DNA of 64,000 nt from Haloquadratum walsbyi J07HQW1 (GTDB taxonomy: Archaea; Halobacteriota; Halobacteria; Halobacteriales; Haloferacaceae): positions 2,318,983 through 2,382,982 of the forward strand of contig KE356560.1 in assembly GCA_000415965.1 (NCBI GenBank), written 5' to 3'. The translations under genes were made by a program, and so were the position numbers. Every line of letters starts with the position of its first letter. Position 1 is the stretch's first letter. Below, piece after piece: positions 38,577 to 48,079 of this stretch. Under the pieces are notes generated by a model. It searched no databases and was not told the origin of the DNA. It saw nothing but the letters and a program-made list of their open reading frames with translations.

Positions 38577-39761
38577 TCAATCGCCAACCTGCGCGGTATC
38601 AGCACGCGGTGTATGCTCAATCGGTGCTGTCGTCTCAGAAAGTTTCTCAAGACAACAAAGCCAGTCAAGCCAGTATTCGCCGCAGTGGTTCAAAAATGCA
38701 CCATTTGTGAGTGCTTCGAAATTACCCTCAGATAATGTATTCGCCATCGCTGTTGCTGCCTCAGTCCATGTCGTTGCGTCTGTGCCGACATCGTCAATAA
38801 TACTCCAGACATGTTCATTGAGTTCAAGTCCCGGTGCCTCGTTCATTAGATCATCAAACGTTGAGCGGGCGGCCTTTTCATGAACACAGAGTGGATACCC
38901 GTTGATCAGTTCCTTTCCAAGGATATCTGCAGCACGCTTGAGAAAAATACCCGACCAGATATCATCGAACCGTCCAACATCCCACCTGTTATCGTCCATT
39001 GGAAGTTGATAGAATGCCGGAATCACCTCTCGTTCAAATGCAAGGTTCATCGAACAAACAGTGAGGTACTGTCCCGGGGCTGCAATGAAGTCCCCATCAA
39101 AATGTGATTGTTTCGTTCGCGTTTGTGCCTGTCCATGAAGATCACCGTCCATAAGAATGCGGACAGCATCAAGATCAGGAACATCTGTCCAGAGCCCCTG
39201 TGAGGCAACAACATCGCTTAGTTGGTGTTGATTCGTTTCGATGGTCTCATGCATCGCTGAGTATGGGTACCCTCGTGGATATAACCCGTGATTATCAGCG
39301 TCTTGATACAATACATTTACCCACTGTTCATCCGAACGAACAGACTCAATGGTGTCAGTTCGATCAAGATTATACAGGTGTCGGGTAAAAAAATCCCATG
39401 CTGAGTGTGGTCGGGTATCATCATCAATGAATAAACCCCGCGTGAACTGCTCATTCGCCCAGAGATACAAGAGACCAAAGCTTGTCTGTGCGTGCGATTT
39501 CGATGGAATGAGATGTGTGTATTGACCGAGTTCATGAGCATCAAACCATGCCTCACGGCGGGTCTCATCGTATACTGCCCCATCAACACCTGCCGTGTCA
39601 AGCATCCGTTTCATTCCAGTAATATCACAGTCATCTTCGGTGACGAGAAGAACAAACAGTCGGTCAAGATCAAATCCGTGATTCCGTGCGTTTTCGAAGT
39701 ATGACTCCATCCGATCATATGTGCGGATGGTGGGAACAATGACGCAAATATCTGAGCGCAT
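38577..39761 (-). CDS. reversibly glycosylated polypeptide (UDP-arabinopyranose mutase-like) family protein
   Basis: This 394-residue cytosolic protein with a GT-A-like start (ICVIVPTIRTYDRMESYFEN) shows the acidic metal-binding motif FIDDDTRP (about residue 110) and, further on, WDVGRFDDIWSGIFLKRAAD (about 258-277). Together with the closing VHEKA region these resemble the RGP/UPTG family (PF03214), known in plants as UDP-arabinopyranose mutases or autoglycosylated proteins. It is not a standard secreted glycosyltransferase: there are no membrane segments. A perfect TTTAGGCAAGCCTAAA palindrome lies 12 bases before the start, the same operator type as before fbpA, which makes iron regulation likely. 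Substrate unknown. Confidence 0.72.
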   Translation of the reverse strand: MRSDICVIVPTIRTYDRMESYFENARNHGFDLDRLFVLLVTEDDCDITGMKRMLDTAGVDGAVYDETRREAWFDAHELGQYTHLIPSKSHAQTSFGLLYLWANEQFTRGLFIDDDTRPHSAWDFFTRHLYNLDRTDTIESVRSDEQWVNVLYQDADNHGLYPRGYPYSAMHETIETNQHQLSDVVASQGLWTDVPDLDAVRILMDGDLHGQAQTRTKQSHFDGDFIAAPGQYLTVCSMNLAFEREVIPAFYQLPMDDNRWDVGRFDDIWSGIFLKRAADILGKELINGYPLCVHEKAARSTFDDLMNEAPGLELNEHVWSIIDDVGTDATTWTEAATAMANTLSEGNFEALTNGAFLNHCGEYWLDWLCCLEKLSETTAPIEHTPRADTAQVGD

Positions 39762-39772
39762 TGTCTCTAATG

Positions 39773-39788
39773 TTTAGGCAAGCCTAAA
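39773..39788 (-). promoter_or_regulatory. DtxR/SirR-type operator before the RGP-like gene
   Basis: TTTAGGCAAGCCTAAA has perfect 7-base arms around AA, 12 bases before the ATG at 39761. It shares both half-sites (TTTAGG, CCTAAA) and total length with the operator at 38438-38453. Confidence 0.75.
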
Positions 39789-39908
39789 ATTACTGTCGAA
39801 ACAGACTGTCGGGACAATTGTCGTGATAGACGTTATCAACATATAATCACTAAATCGAAACCGCGACACACCCAGCATCGTTTTGCGTCTTAGGAGATTA
39901 GAGTACGT

Positions 39909-40331
39909 ATGGATGAGTATGATTCGGTATTGATATATGACGGTGAGTGTCCATACTGCTCAATCGCCGCAAAAGCACTTGAGCGTCTTGATACAGTCGG
40001 TGCAATCTCATGGTATGATGAGACAGCACAACGATTTCTCGAAGCCCAGTTCGATGAAACACCGTTTGCGATGTTTCTCGTCGACAGCCGTCGAAAGCAG
40101 GTGTACGCAGGACGAGCGGCTGCTGAAGAAATAGCTCAACGAGCGAGTATGCCAAATATCGTCAGTCAGCTAGTCCGGAAAAACTACGATCAGATTGCGA
40201 GCCTTGTCGGGACTGCAACTGGGCGAGGTCGTGAACCGGCTGATTATCATGAGATATATCCCCTCGAAAAAACAGCAGCCTCAGCGTTTCAATCGCTTGC
40301 TGCGTCCTCAACGACACAGGCATCCGCGTGA
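39909..40331 (+). CDS. DCC family thiol-disulfide oxidoreductase-like protein (DUF393)
   Basis: This 140-residue thioredoxin-fold protein carries the family motif Y-D-G-E-C14-P-Y-C17 at the N-terminus, followed by ISWYDETAQRFLEAQF. The middle has FAMFLVDSRRKQVYAGRAAA, which matches DCC proteins, where a D-x-x-C-x-x-C active site is expected to exchange disulfides. It is divergent from the RGP-like gene, and no shared operator is evident on this side. The physiological partner is unknown. Confidence 0.85.
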   Translation: MDEYDSVLIYDGECPYCSIAAKALERLDTVGAISWYDETAQRFLEAQFDETPFAMFLVDSRRKQVYAGRAAAEEIAQRASMPNIVSQLVRKNYDQIASLVGTATGRGREPADYHEIYPLEKTAASAFQSLAASSTTQASA

Positions 40332-40424
40332 TTCTGATGCTGGCTGATCCTCTTAGAATAACTGAATTGTCTGAATCGAATAATATAACCAAACAGATGC
40401 GAGCGCATACTTTATCTGATCAAA

Positions 40425-40931
40425 GTGAATCCGACCATCATCACTCCAGCAGCCATCGCAGCGGAGACTGACTCGCTTGGAATTGGAGCAGGGACCGCTC
40501 CGCCAGGAACTTATTTGCTGTGTATAACTGTGGATGATCCGACGTCATTGACCGTTGGTGCTCATGAAACGACAGTATTCCCCGCAGGTGGGTACGCATA
40601 CGTTGGGAGTGCTTTCGGGTCGAATGGACTCGGGCGTGTCGATCGACATCGGCGTGTGGCTATGGGAATGCACGATGTCACACATTGGCATGTTGATTAC
40701 CTCATCAGTCATCAGGACGTATCGCTCACAGCCGTCATCGCTGTCCCCACAGCTGACATTGAATGTGATCTTGCATCATCATTACTTAATCGGATAAAAC
40801 AATCACCATTGGATGGGTTTGGTTCATCTGATTGTGCCTGTACAACACACCTGTTTCGATCAGCCTCCGTCACACGCATACGCAATCAATGCGTCAGTGC
40901 TATCCGGGAGTTGACTATCTCCGACGGTTGA
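40425..40931 (+). CDS. DUF123 (GIY-YIG-related) protein
   Basis: This 168-residue protein has the DUF123 signature: [70 protein letters not shown], and a Cys-containing [11 protein letters not shown] near the end. The Y-V-G-S and R-x-x-R-H features recall GIY-YIG nucleases. DUF123 units are also fused to endonuclease III in some archaea, so a DNA-repair link is plausible but unproven. The start is GTG 40425; the gene lies 93 bases after the DCC gene on the same strand and may share a transcript. Confidence 0.8.
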   Translation: MNPTIITPAAIAAETDSLGIGAGTAPPGTYLLCITVDDPTSLTVGAHETTVFPAGGYAYVGSAFGSNGLGRVDRHRRVAMGMHDVTHWHVDYLISHQDVSLTAVIAVPTADIECDLASSLLNRIKQSPLDGFGSSDCACTTHLFRSASVTRIRNQCVSAIRELTISDG

Positions 40932-41460
40932 ACCCGCTTGCTCCTGCTCGACTCCCTAGCTTGAATATTCACATTATGTGCTTTTCAGTGGCTTGGACAC
41001 GTTGTCATCGAGCGTATTGAAGTCGACACGTGGTCAGGTGGCTATTGAAATTGACGCATATTGCGGATTCAATCCAGCACTGAATTGCTATTTCGGTAAT
41101 GCTGTAAATCATCCATCGACGCTCACAACTGGTGAGAGTATTATCAAAGAATATCTTATCGACATGAGAGTGTGTCTCATCGAAATCATATGAGGATGAG
41201 ATTACCAGTAGCATACACATCATCGCGTCGGTTCGGGCAAATCCGTCGTCAACGATAGTATGCTGTGTGAGAATCCCTCATATGAATGCCGGTCGTCAGA
41301 GGCACCCCGGCAAGTACTATAGGGGGTGATTCCATTTATACTCATTCAACGACACAATGAGTCACATCGTGAGCGATTCTTCAAGCGGTGAGCAACTCGG
41401 CTGGACAACGAGAGTGTATTTACTTGATTATCAGCAATTAGTGTCTATCAGCTAATACGG
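40932..41460. other. gene-free stretch
   Basis: Nothing coding is recognised on either strand between the DUF123 gene and the end of dld. ORFs of 60-72 codons here lack protein-like composition. GGCACCCCGGCAAGTACTAT, then AGGGGGTG near 41301-41328 is a short GC-rich patch of unknown meaning. Confidence 0.4.
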
Positions 41461-44400
41461 CTATTTACTAACCGCTTCGGCAAGTAACTCAACAGGGTGT
41501 GGTGGATCGTCTCCATCTGGTCGGTCACCGATCTGTGATCGACATGATGCTCCGGGTGCAATCACAACATCCCCATTACTGTCATCAATCTGGTCGAATA
41601 AGATCTGTCCAATAGCTTGTGACATTGAATAATGCTCTGTCTCATACCCGAAACTACCTGACATTCCACAACAGGTTGAGTCAAGTGGGTCTACCTCGTA
41701 CCCAGCACGGCGGAGTACACCGACAGTATGGTGGTCTTTCTTTGTTGATTTTTGATGACAGTGACCATGATACGTCAGTGATGGGGCTGTTGCACTTACA
41801 CTATCAGTGTGTCCTGTCTCAGCAAGTAACCGAAACGTATCGATATACTCCATTACCCCATATGTATTCTCTGCAACACGTTCAACATCTGATCCTGCAA
41901 GGAGATCAAGATAATCACGCTGGAACATAACAGCATCAGATGGCTCAACAACAACGACATCCCACCCATCAGCAATACGTGGTGAAAGGGCATCGACATT
42001 CGTCTGTGCTCTCTGTCTTGCTTTGTCAAGAAATCCTTTCGAGTGTGGTGGTCGTCCAGACCCAGTCACATCATCTGGGATTTGGACATGAACCCCGAGT
42101 GATTCAAGTGTATGAACTGCTGCTTGACCTGCCTCAGGATGATTATAATTTGTATATGTATCTGGGAATAATAAGACCCGCTGAGTTGCTTCATCTGCGG
42201 GAATAGCTGCGCCACCGCGTTGCTCAAACCAATCAACGAAACTTTGCCGATGGAATGGTGGGAGCGTCCGTTCACGCGCGATTCCTAATAGTTTCTCCTG
42301 AAGAATGCCACTGCCAGGTACCTGCTGGGCAAGATTCGAAAGAGGAGCGAATTTTGACCCGAGTTTGAGGACTGTAGTAACATTCGCGAATAACTTATCA
42401 CGAAAGCTTGATCCATTTCGTTGGTGATATTGATGCGTAATCTCTGCTTTCATCTTTGCCATATCGACGCCACTTGGGCAGTCTTTTGCACACCCCTTAC
42501 ACCCGATACAAAGATCCAATACTTCCTCGACAAATTCATCCTCAAACAGCTCATCTTCGTCGAGACCCCCACTCATTGCCTGTCGAAGCATGTTCGCTCG
42601 ACCACGGGTGCTTTGGATCTCCTCTTCGGCTGCCCGATACGTTGGACACATAACACCACCTGTCGTCTCCTGTGGACCACGACACCCGCCACATCCATGA
42701 CAGAGTTCAGCCATTCCTTCAAATCCGTTGTCGACCTCCCAGTTCATCGTCGGCTCAAATCCGGCATCAAATTCGTATTCGGGGTCAAACCGGAGGTTTG
42801 CAGTCGAGGCGTGTTCTCCACAAATATTTCCTGGGTTCAACAGCCACTGGGGGTCGAATGCAGACTTCAGTTCACGGAAAACATCCCATAGTTCGTCACC
42901 GTAGAGTTTTCGATTCCACTGCGTTCGTGCACGACCATCGCCGTGCTCGCCTGAAACAGACCCACCATATTTTACCACGAGATCAGTCACTGCATCAGCA
43001 ATTGATTCGAACGTCTCGACCCCCTCAGCAGTTTTTGTATTAATTAACGGTCGGATATGAAGTACGCCTGGACCAGCATGTGCATAGTACGATGCAAATG
43101 TATCGTGGTCGTCGAGAATATCCTGGAAGTCAGAAATATACGCCGGAAGGTTTTCTGCTGGAATCGCTGTATCTTCGATATACGCAATATGTTTTTCATC
43201 ACTCGTCCGTGAAAGGAGAATCGGAAGTCCAGATTTCCGCATCTTCCAAAATTTCTCACGGGTTTCAGCATCATGTGCCTCCATTGATTGAACGGCGGTT
43301 TGGTCTGCAGTCGTGATTGATGACGCTCCAGGGCTCGGTTCAGCTTCTGTTTCATCACCGGGGACACGATCAGCAACAAGATCAGCAACCTGTTGACGCC
43401 CATGTTCATCGTTGTCAGCATAAAACTCGACGAGGAGAACAGCGTCAGTTCCGTCTGGAAGAAGCCCAACAACATCTTCGAATTCAGCAGTCTCTCGGGC
43501 AAGGTCTAAAAGAACATCATCCATTACCTCAACAGCGGCAGGATCATGTTCAAGTATCGGTGCGACATCTTCCATTGCACCCAATACGTCATCATATGTG
43601 AGTAATGCAACTGCTTTCGTTTCTGGGATCGACTCTAATGAGACAGTCGCCTGTGTGACTGTTGCAAGTGTTCCTTCCGACCCAGCGAGAAGACGAGCAA
43701 GGTTAACTGAACCAGGTTCACTCTCTGGGTCAATGGCAGAATTATCGGGGAGACGGCGTTGTCCACGAAGTTCATCCACGAGCATATCAAGATTATATCC
43801 TGAAACGTTTCGTTTGAGATCCGGATATTGACGGGCGATTTCATCAGCATGATTGCTCAGGGTCTGCGCGACTGTTGCATATATCTGTGCTTCAAGATCG
43901 CCGTCAGGATCACCGCGTTCACGAAGCGTGTCCATGGTGACTTCGCCAAACGTTGTCACAGTTCCATCCGCAAGAACGACCTCAACCGTCTCAAGATAAT
44001 AATCGGTCTTCCCGTACTGTAATGAGTGTGCACCGGTTGAGTTATTTCCAATCGCTCCACCTAACACCGATTTATCTCCCCACGCAGGATCAGGTGCAAA
44101 TTTAAGTCCATATGGTTCAACTGCCGCATTCAAATCACCAAGTCGAACACCGGCTTGTGCAGTTGCTGTTTCATTATCTGTATCGATTGTTTCGACATCA
44201 TCCATATATCGCGCGAGGTCAATGACAACAGCCTCATTTACTGTTTGTCCAGCGAGGCTTGTGCCGCCACCGCGGGGAAGAACAGGGATTTGCTGCTCCG
44301 CGCAGTACTCCATTACCGTAGAAACATCACCGGTATGTGTTGGCATTACGACTCCAATCGGTGTTTGTTCATATGCAGATGCATCAGTGGCATATAATTG

Positions 44401-44571
44401 TCGCGAATACGTATCAAAGCGAACATCACCGTCAACGCGAGCGTCGAGATCTTCCATTAATCCCGGTCGTTCGATGTCATCACTGACATAATCATATGTG
44501 CCCTCGCCAGCAGGATCAGACTCGTTGCCCAGTGAGTGCTCATCAATCGTGGATGGCGTATTTGTTGCCAT
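41461..44571 (-). CDS. dld: FAD-linked D-lactate dehydrogenase fused to iron-sulfur/CCG module
   Basis: This 1036-residue fusion enzyme probably oxidises D-lactate (or a related 2-hydroxy acid) and passes electrons to the chain. The N-terminal half is a GlcD-like FAD oxidase: VLPRGGGTSLAGQTVNEAVV, FAPDPAWGDKSVLGGAIGNN-STGAHSLQYG, a long cap domain, and GGSVSGEHGDGRARTQWNRK. The second half holds Fe-S clusters (CHGCGGCRGPQETTGGVMCP; LDLCIGCKGCAKDCPSGVDM) and CCG-type motifs (YHGHCHQKSTKKDHHT; DSTCCGMSGSFGYETEHYSM), like GlpC/LutA. It lies divergent from the lactate permease gene, which supports lactate as substrate. A TATA-like CTTTTATGA is about 30 bases before the start. Confidence 0.92.
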   Translation of the reverse strand: MATNTPSTIDEHSLGNESDPAGEGTYDYVSDDIERPGLMEDLDARVDGDVRFDTYSRQLYATDASAYEQTPIGVVMPTHTGDVSTVMEYCAEQQIPVLPRGGGTSLAGQTVNEAVVIDLARYMDDVETIDTDNETATAQAGVRLGDLNAAVEPYGLKFAPDPAWGDKSVLGGAIGNNSTGAHSLQYGKTDYYLETVEVVLADGTVTTFGEVTMDTLRERGDPDGDLEAQIYATVAQTLSNHADEIARQYPDLKRNVSGYNLDMLVDELRGQRRLPDNSAIDPESEPGSVNLARLLAGSEGTLATVTQATVSLESIPETKAVALLTYDDVLGAMEDVAPILEHDPAAVEVMDDVLLDLARETAEFEDVVGLLPDGTDAVLLVEFYADNDEHGRQQVADLVADRVPGDETEAEPSPGASSITTADQTAVQSMEAHDAETREKFWKMRKSGLPILLSRTSDEKHIAYIEDTAIPAENLPAYISDFQDILDDHDTFASYYAHAGPGVLHIRPLINTKTAEGVETFESIADAVTDLVVKYGGSVSGEHGDGRARTQWNRKLYGDELWDVFRELKSAFDPQWLLNPGNICGEHASTANLRFDPEYEFDAGFEPTMNWEVDNGFEGMAELCHGCGGCRGPQETTGGVMCPTYRAAEEEIQSTRGRANMLRQAMSGGLDEDELFEDEFVEEVLDLCIGCKGCAKDCPSGVDMAKMKAEITHQYHQRNGSSFRDKLFANVTTVLKLGSKFAPLSNLAQQVPGSGILQEKLLGIARERTLPPFHRQSFVDWFEQRGGAAIPADEATQRVLLFPDTYTNYNHPEAGQAAVHTLESLGVHVQIPDDVTGSGRPPHSKGFLDKARQRAQTNVDALSPRIADGWDVVVVEPSDAVMFQRDYLDLLAGSDVERVAENTYGVMEYIDTFRLLAETGHTDSVSATAPSLTYHGHCHQKSTKKDHHTVGVLRRAGYEVDPLDSTCCGMSGSFGYETEHYSMSQAIGQILFDQIDDSNGDVVIAPGASCRSQIGDRPDGDDPPHPVELLAEAVSK

Positions 44572-44908
44572 TGTTTATGCGAAATATGTTATCTCCGTTC
44601 ATAAAAGCCTCCGTTATACACTTCGATGTCAACTGATAGTTGTCCCATCTCTGATTGTGGGTTTCATCGGGGTGAGTGTACCCATTACGTGTTATCCGAC
44701 TTTTACATGATATTTGATAACAAACCACTGAGTAGATAAAGTCAGTTAAGTATAAATAATAGTGTAAGAACGCAAAAATATAGGCTGAGGGTTAATCAGC
44801 ATCAATACACATCGTTGTCTGCTGATTATCAGCCGATATATTGAATCGAACCTGAGCACATATGATAATGAAACCAACTGTATCAAATAACGCAAGACCG
44901 GTGTACGT
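44572..44908. promoter_or_regulatory. divergent promoter region of dld and lctP
   Basis: On the minus strand GGCTTTTATGAACGG lies about 30 bases before the dld ATG. On the plus strand AT-rich sequence (GATATATTGAATCG, CATATGATAATG) precedes lctP by 40-75 bases. A central run GATAAAGTCAGTTAAGTATA, then AATAATAG may also contribute. No clear operator is seen and no gene fits. Confidence 0.45.
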
Positions 44909-46699
44909 ATGGTAGAAATAACACTCGCTGCTTTGGCAATACTGCCGCTGATAACGATTGCTGTTTTGATGGTAGGGCTGTATCAACCGGCAACGAGGAC
45001 GATGCCCGTCGCATGGCTGATTGCTGCAGGTGTTGCATACGTTGGATGGGAGATGACTCCAACGTTGATTGCTGCTGCATCCATTCGTGGAGCGATGACG
45101 GCAACTCGGATCCTCATTATTGTGTTTGGTGCGATTTTACTCTTATACACATTGAGGCAATCCGGCGCGTTTGACGTGATTAACGCTGGATTCTCATCAA
45201 TCAGTGATGATCGACGTGTGCAGGTTGTCTTATTGGTTTTCCTCATGGGATCATTTATCGAGGGTGCTGCTGGGTTCGGAACACCGGCAGCGATTGTTGG
45301 TCCACTACTCGTCGGACTTGGGTTCCCGCCATTAGCTGCTGTTGTTGTTGCCTTAACAGGCAACATTCTCGCAATCACATTCGGTGCTGTTGGAACTCCA
45401 TTGATTATTGGTCTCCGTGATGTTGTCTTTGCAGAGGGAACAAATGCAGCACAGCAAATCGTTGCATCCGGTGCATATGAAAGCACTGGAGCGTATGTTG
45501 CCCAAATCGGGGTCTGGGCGGCTCTTATCCACTCAATTGTCGGAATTGCGATTCCGTTCATTGGCGTTGCGATGATGACACGATTCTTTGGCGAAGAGCG
45601 ATCAATTAGACCGGCGATTGAGGTGCTACCGCTGACGCTGTTTGCATGGGTATCGTTTATTATTCCGTATAATTTGACAGCAATCTATCTTGGTCCAACG
45701 TTCCCTGCATTGCTTGGGGCGATGGTTGGATTAATCATTGTCACAACAACACTTCGAGCTGGATACTTCATCCCTGATAAGACGTGGGACTTTGGACCGC
45801 GGTCAGGGTGGCCTGACCATTGGGTCGGATCAATTGAACCTGGACAAGGCGTTGGGTCGCAGTCGCAGTCGCAGTCGGAAAGTGATAGAACGGTCGCTGC
45901 TGATGGTGGGACTGCATCAGCATCACCTGCTGATTTACAGACGAAGGACATGTCACTGCTGACAGCATGGACACCGTATGTTCTTGTCGCAGCACTGCTC
46001 ATCGCAACGCGCGTTATTGGATCGGTGCAATCATTCTTAGCCTCGACGGGTGTTCTCACATGGAATAATATTCTTGGAACGCCGTTCTCAGAGGGTATCG
46101 AACTGCTGTATCTTCCAGGGTCGTTGTTTATCCTTGTATCTGTATTGACATACGCAATCCACGGCATGGATACCAATGAGATCAAAGCATCATGGAGTGA
46201 GGCATTCCGGAATATCGCTCCGGCAGTGATTGCACTTTGGTTTGCTGTTGCAACAGTCATGATTATGCAACGATCAGGAAGTAGTGTTGTTCTCGAAAAC
46301 GCCGCCGTTTCTGCTGGAATGCTTGGGCTACTATCGGAGTTGACGGCTGATGTGACAGGTGCTGCATTCCCATTCTTCTCAGGATTTATTGGTGCGTTCG
46401 GCGCATTCATCGCAGGATCAAATACCGTGAGCGATATTCTATTTGGACTCTTCCAGTTCCAGGCCGCACAGGATGTCGGGGCACCAACGGTAATCGTGGT
46501 TGCTGCACAGGCTGTCGGTGGTGCGATTGGGAATCTGATTGCAATTCATAATGTTGTTGCCGCGCTCACCGTTGTTGGGCTCATCGGCGAAGAAGGTCGT
46601 GTGATCAGACTTGAATTAATTCCAGTGCTGTACTATGGTGTCGCGACTGGACTATTGACGCTGCTGTTCGCATACGTTATCGTTCCAGGGACATTCTGA
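44909..46699 (+). CDS. lctP: L-lactate permease family transporter
   Basis: This 596-residue membrane protein has about 13-14 hydrophobic segments. The signature LMGSFIEGAAGFGTPAAIVG, followed by LVALGFPPLA-like sequence, is diagnostic of the LctP family, as are GNILAITFGAVGTPLIIGL and FFSGFIGAFGAFIAGSNTVS-DILFGLFQ. An insert of low-complexity SQSQSQSES/ADGG residues (about 310-335) lies in a loop and comes from a CAGTCG hexamer repeat. Family members carry lactate or glycolate with protons. It is divergent from the dehydrogenase gene, forming a lactate uptake and oxidation pair. Confidence 0.93.
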   Translation: MVEITLAALAILPLITIAVLMVGLYQPATRTMPVAWLIAAGVAYVGWEMTPTLIAAASIRGAMTATRILIIVFGAILLLYTLRQSGAFDVINAGFSSISDDRRVQVVLLVFLMGSFIEGAAGFGTPAAIVGPLLVGLGFPPLAAVVVALTGNILAITFGAVGTPLIIGLRDVVFAEGTNAAQQIVASGAYESTGAYVAQIGVWAALIHSIVGIAIPFIGVAMMTRFFGEERSIRPAIEVLPLTLFAWVSFIIPYNLTAIYLGPTFPALLGAMVGLIIVTTTLRAGYFIPDKTWDFGPRSGWPDHWVGSIEPGQGVGSQSQSQSESDRTVAADGGTASASPADLQTKDMSLLTAWTPYVLVAALLIATRVIGSVQSFLASTGVLTWNNILGTPFSEGIELLYLPGSLFILVSVLTYAIHGMDTNEIKASWSEAFRNIAPAVIALWFAVATVMIMQRSGSSVVLENAAVSAGMLGLLSELTADVTGAAFPFFSGFIGAFGAFIAGSNTVSDILFGLFQFQAAQDVGAPTVIVVAAQAVGGAIGNLIAIHNVVAALTVVGLIGEEGRVIRLELIPVLYYGVATGLLTLLFAYVIVPGTF

Positions 46700-47012
46700 C
46701 GGTCACACACATTTGCGGTTCAATATCAGAATTGATATCAATTGACTTTGATATCCGAATAAATAATCATTTTATGATGCCAACACAAAATCAGTATCCT
46801 GATTGCACAAACAAGTGTAAATAACAAATTATAGAGAGCACGGAGAATCTCGGCGTCCACAGGCGGAGGAGGATGTCAGTTGTGAGCGTATTCACAATTT
46901 ATCAATATCTCGATAAATCAGAGATAGCATAATACTGGTATACTCAGACACATTCCGATTCGGTTAGTCTGATTTGTCCCCCACAATCCACTTACTAGTT
47001 GGGGGCGTATCG
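46700..47012. other. intergenic region with an element-end hairpin
   Basis: No gene is seen. At 46845-46883 AATCTCGGCGTCCACAGGCG, then GAGGAGGATGTCAG resembles the inverted TTGACATCCTCC end of the tnpB-type elements, here in plus orientation; it is a solo end or a highly deleted copy. Confidence 0.45.
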
Positions 47013-48079
47013 ATGATAATGAATGAGAGGCTTTTGACCGCCGGAATCGATCGGTGTCATCGCGCCGGTTTGGTGACTTCGCGGTCAAGTGATGCGGCGA
47101 CACCACCGGTAATCGCCCACACAGCCAGTAATAACACAGCGGTGTCGCCTGCTGAATCGGGGAATCGCGATGAGCGTCCGGTGATGGATGCTCGCGTATC
47201 AGAACCGCCAACGCCAGAGACGCTGTTATCTTCAGGGTGGTCGATTGCAATCGAGACAGTCCGCGAAGTTGATCCAACGGTCGTGCTCTCGCGCATATGG
47301 AACAATCAATCTCATAACCGAGCGACGCTGTTCGTGACGTCAAATCAACAGACAACAGCACAGATTACGAATATTCTAACCTCACCGGTTGGAGTTGCAG
47401 AGAGCACCAATGATGAGCGACAGTTCTACGCTGGACCGGACCGGATCCCACTTGCTGAGGGAGGATATGCCGCTGTTCCAACGTCAGAACCTCTTTTATG
47501 GATTGAATCCCGAACTCCATCAGGACAGCCCGGTCTGGTTGCGACAGTCTCAGATGACACTCCGGCAGTCACATCAGATGAGGACCCAAGAGAAATAACC
47601 GGACAGAGTGATACTGATATCGGACCAGGAAAAACAGAAAATTCGGAGGTGACAGATGAGACAACGTCGATAGAATCACCCACAAATGAGCATACGACTG
47701 AAGAAAATGCGACTGATCTGAATCCACTAACAGAGACAGAAGCAGAAGCAGAACAGGAACAGGAACGAAAGCGAATATTGATACCGAAACGAACAGACCA
47801 TGGATCGAACTCCGTGCTAATGACGAGGTTCTTGTGCGACTCGATAATGTTGACGCGCTTGCGTGTCCGCCTCGGGAACGATTTCCATACGCGTACCATC
47901 GGGATGACGACAAGCAGATTCGCGTGCTTGATTTCGCTGGGCGACCGGTGGAGCGATACAGCGGGATTGCCGACATGCGTCATAATGGGTTCCAACCGGT
48001 GCCAGCACCAATAGTGCCAGAGCATATGTTTGATGAATCAATAACTGGATGGTGGAGCGTCCTGACCGCTCAACAGTGA
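47013..48079 (+). pseudogene. haloarchaeal acidic protein gene split by a frameshift
   Basis: The first frame (from ATG 47013, MIMNERLLTAGIDRCHRAGL) stays protein-like to about 47745: GWSIAIETVREVDPTVVLSR, ATLFVTSNQQTTAQITN, QFYAGPDRIPLAEGGYAAVP. An acidic low-complexity stretch (ETEAEAEQEQE) follows. After it the good frame is the neighbouring one: ANIDTETNRPWIELRANDEV, LVRLDNVDALACPPRERFPY, VLDFAGRPVERYSGIADMRH, ending 48079. The switch lies in the GAAGCA/GAACAG hexamer repeat at about 47735-47775, so the gene needs one frame change to be read through. It overlaps the next gene by 31 bases. Family unknown; possibly a sequence error rather than a true break. Confidence 0.6.

Noticed and set aside
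45685-46410. 241-codon minus-strand ORF
   Set aside because: It is antisense to lctP, whose membrane segments and LctP motifs are unambiguous.
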